A stretch of 27,430 nt of DNA. Origin: Methanocrinis alkalitolerans (GTDB lineage Archaea; Halobacteriota; Methanosarcinia; Methanotrichales; Methanotrichaceae). Below the pieces are notes generated by a model. That model made no database searches. It was not told the DNA's origin and saw only the letters and a program-made list of their open reading frames with translations. This document shows, piece by piece, positions 1-6,146 of the stretch. Each line of letters starts with the position of its first letter. The first letter of the stretch is position 1. The translations under genes and the position numbers were made by a program. The stretch covers positions 1-27,430 of the forward strand of contig NZ_JARFPL010000030.1 in NCBI RefSeq assembly GCF_029167205.1, read 5' to 3'.

Positions 1-183
1 TTATCAGGTTTAGGTGTATTCGGGTCATAGGAGGGTACCACTGGGTACTTCATCTCAGAAGATTAAAAAACTTTTGGGAAGGGGTATCCAGCCTCCAACT
101 TCATCACTGGAAAAGTAGATTGTGCCCCGCAAGCCCTTGCAGCGCAACTTCTTGGCCCCATCCTGTCTGGATTTTGAGAAGCC
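1..183. other. Non-coding left edge
   Basis: No convincing reading frame is visible here. It lies just past the stop of the minus-strand glutamate synthase gene, so it is probably that gene's 3' flank. A short repeated GGGTAC word is present at about 35-50. I see no RNA gene and no clear terminator hairpin. Confidence 0.4.
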
Positions 184-1773
184 TCAACCCTCCAATATCT
201 CCTCGGCGGCGTCTCTATGGGCGTCCATTACGTAGGCGATCCCCGAGACCTTCGCCGCCTCCTCAGTGAGGGCCATCAGGTCGCCTCTATTGACCGTCTC
301 CAGGCTGAAGTTTCTGCTTCCGGCCATAAGCTGCTGCAGGCCGATCTGGAACCTCTGGGCGTAGGTGTAGATCCCCATAGCCCCCAGGGGTATCTTATCG
401 ATATCTCTTCCGTACCTTTCGGCCAGCTCCCCGTAGGTGACGAAGAGCTGCCTTGCCGTCGTCCCGTACCTTGAGACGGACTTGGGAAGCTCTCCTGCCT
501 GGATCCATTTCTGGATGTTCTTTCCCACCATCCCGGGGATCATGAGGGCTCTGCCCATGCATACCGCCCTGAAGTAAGGGGCGCCCATGGCGATCGCCTT
601 GAATACCCCGTCCTCGCTGGAGAAGCCTCCCGCCATGGCGAGGTCGGGGACCCTCATCCCCTTCTTGGCGAGCCGCTCTGCAAACTCCCGGGCGAGGGAC
701 TGGAGGTAGAAGGTGGGGATTCCCCACTCGTTCATCATCGGCCAGGGGCTCATCCCGGTGCCGCCGGGGGCGCCGTCGATGGTGAGAAGGTCGATCTTCG
801 CCTCTGACCCGTAGCGCAGAGCCATCGCCAGCTCCGCCATGGAGTAGGCCCCGGTCTTGAGGGTGACCCTCTTGAACCCCAGATCCCTGAGCCGGTCCAC
901 CTCTTCGAGGAAGCCCTCTTTTGTTACAAACCCGAGGCGAGAGTGCCTCTCAAACTCCTTGATGGAGCCGTCTGCGAACGCCTCCTGGACGTCCTTTCTG
1001 GAGGGGTCGGGCCTCACCAGGTAGCCTCTATTCTGTAGCTCCAGGGCCCGTTCGAGGGACCGAACCTTGATCTCGCCTCCGATGCACTTTGCCCCCTGCC
1101 CCCACTTCAGCTCCAGGGTGTCCAGCTCGTGCTTCATGGAGACGTACTCGGCGGTTCCCAGGCGGGTGTCCTCGACGTTAATCTGGACGAGGATCTCGCC
1201 GTACCCCTCATGGAACTGCCTGTAGGTCTCGATTCTTCTGTCCATCTCCGGAGACCTGACGACTTTGCCCTTGCCGTCCAGGACCAGATCCGGGTCGACG
1301 CCGCAGACGTTTTCGCCGCATACGAGGGTGATCCCGGATATGGCTGCACCGATGGCGAAGTGCTCCCAGTTGGCACCGGCGATATCTGTCGAGCCGAGGG
1401 CGCCGGTGAATATGGGGACCTTCATCTTGACCTTTCTGTCCCATCCGTACTCGGTTTCGGTGTCCACCTCGGAGAATACGGCGGTGTCGGGGTTGGCATC
1501 GACACCCTCGGGCAGGCCCTTGGCGCCGACGGCGTAACCCTGGATGCTTATGTGAGAGTAATCTAGGGGGTAGTCCTTGTCGGCCCCGGCGGTGACCTCG
1601 CCGAAGGGGCCGGGATATAGGACCTCCCGGCCCCTGAAAGAGGATAACCAGATATCACAACCGCCCCTGCAACCGTCGACACATCGGGTGCAGATTCCGG
1701 ACATAGGGGCGACGTCCCTCGACCGGTTGAAGGTCCCGATCGCTTCGTTGGCGTTTGGCCGTCTGAGATTCAT
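184..1773 (-). CDS. FMN-binding glutamate synthase family protein (GltB-domain only)
   Basis: The 529-residue protein matches the synthase domain of glutamate synthase, a TIM barrel that binds FMN and makes glutamate from 2-oxoglutarate and ammonia. The landmark TIDGAPGGTG phosphate/FMN loop is followed by a MAGGFSSEDGVFKAIAMGA segment. There is no amidotransferase domain, as is usual for archaeal short versions. The N-terminus carries a compact Cys cluster (C28, C31, C35, C39) that could hold an iron-sulfur cluster or zinc. In contrast, the barrel segment where classical GltB has its three-Cys 3Fe-4S loop shows only one Cys (in AVCMGRAL). The start is supported by an AGGAGG ribosome site at 1780-1785, 6 nt before the ATG. 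A TATA box at 1868-1877 and a leader hairpin at 1801-1829 precede it. The family call is firm. The substrate and electron donor are inferred. Confidence 0.85.
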   Translation of the reverse strand: MNLRRPNANEAIGTFNRSRDVAPMSGICTRCVDGCRGGCDIWLSSFRGREVLYPGPFGEVTAGADKDYPLDYSHISIQGYAVGAKGLPEGVDANPDTAVFSEVDTETEYGWDRKVKMKVPIFTGALGSTDIAGANWEHFAIGAAISGITLVCGENVCGVDPDLVLDGKGKVVRSPEMDRRIETYRQFHEGYGEILVQINVEDTRLGTAEYVSMKHELDTLELKWGQGAKCIGGEIKVRSLERALELQNRGYLVRPDPSRKDVQEAFADGSIKEFERHSRLGFVTKEGFLEEVDRLRDLGFKRVTLKTGAYSMAELAMALRYGSEAKIDLLTIDGAPGGTGMSPWPMMNEWGIPTFYLQSLAREFAERLAKKGMRVPDLAMAGGFSSEDGVFKAIAMGAPYFRAVCMGRALMIPGMVGKNIQKWIQAGELPKSVSRYGTTARQLFVTYGELAERYGRDIDKIPLGAMGIYTYAQRFQIGLQQLMAGSRNFSLETVNRGDLMALTEEAAKVSGIAYVMDAHRDAAEEILEG

Positions 1774-1800
1774 AAAATGCCTCCTGTTATTTTAATTCGT

Positions 1801-1829
1801 CCTGGGTCCGGGCGGATCTTCCGCCCAGG
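1801..1829 (-). promoter_or_regulatory. Leader hairpin upstream of glutamate synthase gene
   Basis: A strong inverted repeat, with GGGCGGA at 1810-1816 and TCCGCCC at 1820-1826, can be extended to a 10-bp stem with CCTGG and CCAGG if a 6-nt bulge is allowed. It lies between the predicted transcript start (about 1845, set by the TATA box) and the ribosome site at 1780-1785, so it would be in the mRNA leader. A regulatory role is inference. Confidence 0.4.
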
Positions 1830-1867
1830 TTTGGGCGACGTGTCAGAAAGGAGCTTCCGGTCAGCCC

Positions 1868-1877
1868 ATATATAAAT
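1868..1877 (-). promoter_or_regulatory. TATA box for glutamate synthase gene
   Basis: On the minus strand this reads ATTTATATAT, close to the archaeal consensus TTTATATA. It predicts transcription start near 1845 and a leader of about 70 nt, unusually long for this window. Confidence 0.55.
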
Positions 1878-1989
1878 CTTGTCCGACCATGGCATCGCCG
1901 CCATTCGTCCGGCATCAGCGAATCTGGCAGCTCCCATGGCCGATGAGATGAGGATGGCCGAAGGGCGAGGTCATCGACGGGCTATCTGG

Positions 1990-2481
1990 TCAAGACCCCT
2001 CGCCACCCTTGAGCCCCACGATCTTCTCGACGTCGACGAGCTTCCATATGAGGGAACGCTCCTCCTCGACTATGGAATCCAGGGGATCATTGGGGGAGTG
2101 GCCGAGGGCGAGGAGGACGTTTCGGGATAGGTTCTTATTCCTGATCAGGTCGATGAACCCCACCCTGACACGCCTCTTCTCCTCGGGGTCCCTGACCTCA
2201 TCGAGGCGGCCCCGCAGGGTGACGAAACGATAGCTGGAGAGGTCCGGAGCGTACCTCTCCACCTCCACAGATACGTGGGGATCTTTTATGAAGAACTCGA
2301 TCTTTTTGCCGTACTTCGTCGAGAGGAAGTACATGAACCGGCCGTCGAAGACGTATACGAAAGGGGCCACGTAGGGGTATTTATCCCCCTTGAAGGCGAT
2401 CCTGCATACGTGCTCCTCCTCGATCAGCCGGTCGTACTCCCTCTTTTCCATGCTGGGTATCTTCTCAACTTCCGGGGCCAT
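1990..2481 (-). CDS. Pyridoxamine 5'-phosphate oxidase-like flavin-binding protein (NimA-like)
   Basis: The 163-residue protein fits the split-barrel flavin-binding PNPOx-like/NimA group. It has an early MEKREYDRLIEEEHVCRIAF segment, then PYVAPFVYVFDGRFMYFLST, then KKIEFFIKDPHVSVEVER and a VTLRGRLDEV strand. These are the typical barrel strands that bind FMN, F420 or haem. Members reduce nitro compounds or handle flavin cofactors; the exact substrate cannot be told. The start is supported by GAGGAGATGAG directly before the ATG and by a TATA box at 2525-2535. It stands alone on the minus strand. Confidence 0.75.
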   Translation of the reverse strand: MAPEVEKIPSMEKREYDRLIEEEHVCRIAFKGDKYPYVAPFVYVFDGRFMYFLSTKYGKKIEFFIKDPHVSVEVERYAPDLSSYRFVTLRGRLDEVRDPEEKRRVRVGFIDLIRNKNLSRNVLLALGHSPNDPLDSIVEEERSLIWKLVDVEKIVGLKGGEGS

Positions 2482-2524
2482 CTCATCTCCTCAGAGCAAC
2501 TTCATCATAGGGTATGGATCGGAT

Positions 2525-2535
2525 TCTATTTAAAA
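2525..2535 (-). promoter_or_regulatory. TATA box for flavin-binding protein gene
   Basis: The minus strand reads GTTTTAAATAG. It predicts a transcript start near 2504 and a leader of about 23 nt that contains the GAGGAG ribosome site. Confidence 0.5.
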
Positions 2536-2639
2536 CATCCAGAAAACGAGAGAGTCCGTCGAAGAAGAACGTCCCCATCGAAGAGACGGTGGGGGGAAAA
2601 ATGAAGGCTCGGCTCTTGAGCAAGACCAAAGGCTGTCCG

Positions 2640-2888
2640 TCAACGGCCCTGGATCTTCTCTCTTATGAGCGACCTCAGGGCCTCCTCAGCATCGGGGTTA
2701 TGCTTCGGCTTGTGGTACATGGTGCACCTCGAGGGCATCGGAATCAGACCTTCGTCCAGAAGGGTGTAGTGGACCTCTTCCAACCCGATCTCGCCGTCGG
2801 CGTACTTCACGAATATCGAGGCCACCTCCGACCGCTCCCCCTCTTTCAGCCTCTCAAACCTCTCCAACAGCTGCTCGATCTCTTCCAT
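2640..2888 (-). CDS. Small hypothetical protein, mostly helical
   Basis: An 82-residue acidic/basic protein (from MEEIEQLLERFERL) that I do not recognise. It begins with a likely amphipathic helix, has a conserved-looking centre (FVKYADGEIGLEEVHYTLLDEGLIP) and a short PSRCTMYHKPKH stretch with one Cys and two His. A GTG at 2918 in frame would add 10 residues, but a minus-strand TATA (CCTATATATC, 2926-2935) puts transcript start near 2904, downstream of that GTG, so I prefer the ATG at 2888. Function unknown; the GC-rich codon use matches neighbours, so it is probably real. Confidence 0.6.
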   Translation of the reverse strand: MEEIEQLLERFERLKEGERSEVASIFVKYADGEIGLEEVHYTLLDEGLIPMPSRCTMYHKPKHNPDAEEALRSLIREKIQGR

Positions 2889-2925
2889 CACCGCTGACGC
2901 CTCGGAGGATACCACCACCCGATCG

Positions 2926-2935
2926 GATATATAGG
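2926..2935 (-). promoter_or_regulatory. TATA box for small hypothetical gene
   Basis: The minus strand reads CCTATATATC. Transcript start is expected near 2904, which decides between the two possible start codons of the gene at 2640-2888. Confidence 0.45.
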
Positions 2936-2958
2936 TCTCGCAGGCCGCCCAAACCCCA

Positions 2959-2970
2959 CAAAATAAATAC
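2959..2970 (+). promoter_or_regulatory. TATA box for HMG-CoA synthase operon
   Basis: CAAAATAAATAC lies about 55 nt upstream of the start codon and predicts a transcript start near 2992, leaving a leader of about 26 nt that includes the ribosome site at 3006-3017. Confidence 0.45.
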
Positions 2971-3017
2971 GATCGGTTCGAACCGTCCAGCCCGCAAGTT
3001 CACCAGAGGAGATGATC

Positions 3018-4436
3018 ATGACCCAAACTCCAGATAAAGTCGGGATCGACGACATCGCCGTCGCCGTCCCGAAGCTATTTTTATCCACCACCGGCGAGTT
3101 CGCCCGGGCGAGGGGGATCGAGCCGGCGAAGCTATCCCGGGGGATCGGCGTCGAGAAGATGGCGGTCCCCGACGCCCATGAGGACGCCGCCACCATGGCC
3201 GCGTCCTCGACCCTGGATCTGATGCGAAATAACGACCTTCTGCCCGAGGATGTCGGGAGGATATACATCGGGACCGAGTCTGGGGTCGACGAGGCGAAGG
3301 CGATGGGGACGTACGTCATCGGGATGCTCGAGGAGGTCTACGGTCCGGGGACCTTCACGGAGTGCTCGACCGTGGAGTACAAGTCGGCGTGCATAGGCGC
3401 CACCTTAGCCCTGGAGAGCGTCGCTTGCTGGCTGAAGGCAGGGGACGATGGAGGATGGGACGAAGCTAACGGCAGCAACGGCCCGGGCCGACGGCGGGGG
3501 AGGGTCGGGATCGTGGTGGCGACGGACGTCGCCCGTTATGAGATAGGCTCCCCCGGCGAGTACACCCAGGGGGCGGGGTCCGTCGCCCTCCTCGTCGACA
3601 GGGATCCGAGGATCCTCGCCCTCGACCCCGTGATGGGGGTCTATACCAGGGACGAGAACGACTTCTTCCGCCCCGTCGGGATGAGGTGCGCCGTGGTGAA
3701 CGGCAAGTACAGCAACCTCTGCTACCTGGCTGCGATGGAGGGTGCCTTCGGCTCCTACCAGAGGAGGGCCCTCTCCCGGGGGGTCGTCCTCCTCGGGGAC
3801 GGAGAGTGCGTCACAGACCACCTCGACAGGATAATCTTTCACATCCCCTACCCCCGGATGGCGGAGTATGCGGCCGCCTCATTGTTCCGACGTGAGTGGC
3901 GCAGCCTCCCCCGGTGGCGGGAGGTGGAGGAGGAGATCGGGGCCGAGCCTGGAGAGCCGGGAGGCGGGGAAGGGGCGACGGTGAAGGCGAAGGCGGAGGC
4001 GAAGGCGAAGGATGAGGCCGATTACCAGAGGAGGTTCTCGAAGTCGGCGATGTTTCAGGAGGCCTACGGAAAGAAGGTAAAACCCTCGACCCTCATATCC
4101 TCGGTCGTCGGAAACATCTACACCGGATCGATCTACCTGGGCCTGGCGAGCCTCCTCGTGCAGGACCTCCTCACGCCGGGGGCGCGGATCGGCCTGGGCT
4201 CCTACGGGAGCGGCTGCTCTGCCGCCTTCTTCTCCGGGACGGTCGAAGAGGGGATCGGATCGGTGGCCAGAGGCTCCGTCCTCAAAAAGCTGGACGAAAG
4301 GGTCGAGATAGATCTGGCGGATTACGAGGACCTTCACCGGGGAGATAGGCAAGAGAGCATCATCCCCCCGGCGGGGGAGTTCGCCCTCCTCCGGATCGAC
4401 GCTGACGGGTACAGGCGGTACGGCTTCGTCGGCTGA
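3018..4436 (+). CDS. mvaS: Hydroxymethylglutaryl-CoA synthase, bacterial/eukaryotic type
   Basis: The enzyme condenses acetyl-CoA with acetoacetyl-CoA to HMG-CoA, the entry to the mevalonate route for archaeal lipids. All three catalytic positions of the thiolase-fold family can be seen: E87 in GTESGVD, C125 in KSACIGAT and H275 in FHIPYPRM. GEYTQGAG, GNIYTGSIYLGLASLL and GLGSYGSGC also match MvaS. These landmarks follow bacterial MvaS, not the roughly 350-residue synthase of most archaea. Two low-complexity insertions (about 140-162, Gly/Asn/Arg-rich; about 300-335, with AKAEAKAKDEA) make it 472 residues, longer than usual. ATG 3018 is preferred over ATG 3012 because GGAGATGATC just before 3018 pairs well with the 16S tail, while 3012 would have no spacing. 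It is followed 16 bp later by a membrane-protein gene. Confidence 0.88.
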   Translation: MTQTPDKVGIDDIAVAVPKLFLSTTGEFARARGIEPAKLSRGIGVEKMAVPDAHEDAATMAASSTLDLMRNNDLLPEDVGRIYIGTESGVDEAKAMGTYVIGMLEEVYGPGTFTECSTVEYKSACIGATLALESVACWLKAGDDGGWDEANGSNGPGRRRGRVGIVVATDVARYEIGSPGEYTQGAGSVALLVDRDPRILALDPVMGVYTRDENDFFRPVGMRCAVVNGKYSNLCYLAAMEGAFGSYQRRALSRGVVLLGDGECVTDHLDRIIFHIPYPRMAEYAAASLFRREWRSLPRWREVEEEIGAEPGEPGGGEGATVKAKAEAKAKDEADYQRRFSKSAMFQEAYGKKVKPSTLISSVVGNIYTGSIYLGLASLLVQDLLTPGARIGLGSYGSGCSAAFFSGTVEEGIGSVARGSVLKKLDERVEIDLADYEDLHRGDRQESIIPPAGEFALLRIDADGYRRYGFVG

Positions 4437-4452
4437 CGGTGGAGATGAAATA

Positions 4453-5109
4453 TTGGCAGGATCATCGGTATCATCGGTATCGGCGGTATCGGCGGTATCG
4501 CCCCCATCTTTTAACCGGCGGGATCTGGCCCTCGCCGCCCTGGTCGTCGTTACCGGGCTCTTGATCTTCGGGTGGATGGCTTATTCGGCTTTATCGGATA
4601 TAGGTGGCGACCTCGTCCAGATGGCGGCGCCGGGGACGGCGGAGCTGTACATGAAGAAAGCCGGGGAGTACACCATCTTCCGCGAGGATGTGAGCGTCGT
4701 AGAAGGCCGCTTCTACTCGACGGGAGAGACGGTGCCTCCGGGGCTCGTCATCGAACTCTTCGACCTATCCTCCGGCGAGAAGGTGGAACTATCGCCCCCG
4801 TTCGCAAGCTCCACCTACTCCTTCGCCGGCCGGTCGGGCAGGTCGATCGCCGCCTTCGAGATCGACCATCCCGGCATCTACAGGATGACGGCATCTTACC
4901 CTCCGGGTAGGGAGGGGCCGCAGGTGGTCCTGGCCGTCGGGACCGGCCTCTTCGGGGGTATCGCGTCGAAGATCGTCGTCGCCATCGCCGCCCTCTTCGG
5001 GTCGATCGCTGCCGGAGCCGCCATCCTCATCTGGGGCGAGAGGAAGAGGGAGAAGGAGGAGGAGCGGCTCCGGGAGGAGGACCGGATCCTCAGGAGGAAG
5101 GGGATCTGA
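4453..5109 (+). CDS. Two-pass membrane protein, unknown function
   Basis: The 218-residue protein is not recognised. It has a Ser/Val/Ala repeat at residues 4-16, a first membrane helix at about 25-47, an extracytoplasmic-looking domain at about 50-165 rich in beta-type sequence (jelly-roll-like: GEYTIFREDVSVVEG, GVIYRM-like turns) and a second helix at about 171-194, ending in a charged tail (KREKEEERLREEDRILRRKG) on the cytoplasmic side. It starts at TTG 4453, supported by GGAGATGA at 4441-4448. It sits 16 bp after HMG-CoA synthase, so they are probably co-transcribed. A link to lipid synthesis is only suggested by position. Confidence 0.65.
   Translation: MAGSSVSSVSAVSAVSPPSFNRRDLALAALVVVTGLLIFGWMAYSALSDIGGDLVQMAAPGTAELYMKKAGEYTIFREDVSVVEGRFYSTGETVPPGLVIELFDLSSGEKVELSPPFASSTYSFAGRSGRSIAAFEIDHPGIYRMTASYPPGREGPQVVLAVGTGLFGGIASKIVVAIAALFGSIAAGAAILIWGERKREKEEERLREEDRILRRKGI
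4462..4500 (+). repeat. 9-bp tandem repeat in coding sequence
   Basis: Two copies of TCATCGGTA are followed by two copies of TCGGCGGTA and a partial unit. They encode the SSVSSVSAVSAVS stretch at the N-terminus of the membrane protein and are prone to slippage in steps of three residues. Confidence 0.8.
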
Positions 5110-5198
5110 GGGGCGGGTTTGGGAGAGATCAGAGGGAGAACCGCCCCGTCAATATCGAAGAAAGGGAAATAAAGGAAAATAAAGGGAGGAGTGAAGAT

Positions 5199-6050
5199 TT
5201 GTCTGCCGATGAACCGCCTGCCATCGTCCTGGTGGCCTATGGGAGCCTCGACTTCGAGGCGAGGAAGACCTACGAGAAGATAAGAGCCGTATACAGACGT
5301 GAGTTTGAAGCCCCGGCAGTCAAGATCGCCTTCACCGCCGGGTTCATCCGGCGAAGGCTAGCCGGGACCGAGGGGACGGCGGTCGAAAGCCCCTTGATGG
5401 CCCTCGCAGAGCTCCACGACGCCGGCCACGAGGACATCGTCGTCCAGTCGCTGCACGTCGCCCCAGGTTCGGAGTTTCACGAGGCTGCGGCCCTCGTCTC
5501 TGCCCTCGGGACCGTCAGGGGGAAGTTCGGCTTCAGGAGGCTCGCCATGGGCCTTCCCCTCCTGGCCGCAGCTACGGACTACGACGCCGTCTGTGAAGCC
5601 CTCGCCCCGGAGTTCGACCGGATCACCGTCGGGGGCGAGGCGGCGGCTTTGAAGCGTAACCCGGAGGAGACGGCCGTCGTCCTCGTCGGCCACGGGACGG
5701 CCCACCCCGCCGACGCCGCCTACTCCCGGATGGCGCGGGTTTTGAAGAGAGATCACAGGAACGTATTTCTCGGGACGATCGACGGCTTTCCGGGGCTGGA
5801 GGAGGCGCTGGAGGAGGTGAGGGCGGCCGGCGTGCCGAGGGTGAGGCTCCTTCCCTTCCTCCTCGTCGCCGGAGGCCACGCCTCAAAGGATATCGCCGGG
5901 GACGGCTCGGGATCGTGGAAGAGGTCCTTTGAGGAGGCGGGCTACGAGGTCGACCTGAACCTTTTGGGGATGGGGGAGAACCCCCGGGTGGTGGAGGTCT
6001 TCCTGGCGCATACGAGGCGGGCGGCGGAGGGGTTACTGCGCGGGGAATGA
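5199..6050 (+). CDS. cbiK: Sirohydrochlorin cobaltochelatase, CbiK type
   Basis: It inserts cobalt into sirohydrochlorin in anaerobic cobamide (B12) synthesis, a pathway methanogens need for corrinoid methyltransferases. The two active-site histidines of class II chelatases are seen: H165 in LVGHGTAHPAD and H227 in VAGGHASKDIAGD. QSLHVAPGSEFHE and LGTIDGFPGLEEAL are further CbiK landmarks. The 283-residue two-domain length fits CbiK (about 260-300), not the short CbiX found in many archaea. No signal peptide is seen, unlike some periplasmic CbiK. The start is TTG 5199, with GGGAGGAGTGA at 5185-5193 as ribosome site. The 89 bp before it hold no gene. Confidence 0.85.
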   Translation: MSADEPPAIVLVAYGSLDFEARKTYEKIRAVYRREFEAPAVKIAFTAGFIRRRLAGTEGTAVESPLMALAELHDAGHEDIVVQSLHVAPGSEFHEAAALVSALGTVRGKFGFRRLAMGLPLLAAATDYDAVCEALAPEFDRITVGGEAAALKRNPEETAVVLVGHGTAHPADAAYSRMARVLKRDHRNVFLGTIDGFPGLEEALEEVRAAGVPRVRLLPFLLVAGGHASKDIAGDGSGSWKRSFEEAGYEVDLNLLGMGENPRVVEVFLAHTRRAAEGLLRGE

Positions 6051-6077
6051 TCCCCTCCCGGAGAATGGCGAAGGAAG

Positions 6078-6087
6078 TTTATATTTA
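6078..6087 (+). promoter_or_regulatory. TATA box for CHAT/STAND operon
   Basis: TTTATATTTA is a good archaeal TATA element. It predicts transcript start near 6109, about 38 nt before the TTG start of the 924-residue protein, and marks the start of the three-gene unit. Confidence 0.55.
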
Positions 6088-6146
6088 GAAAGTAGAGGCT
6101 GAGAGATCCCTGACCGCTCCTCTGAAATGTAGACAGGTGAACGACC

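Noticed and set aside
1879..2130. 83-codon plus-strand frame beginning near 1879
   Set aside because: Overlaps the promoter region of the glutamate synthase gene and the 3' part of the flavin-binding protein gene antisense; no supporting ribosome site.
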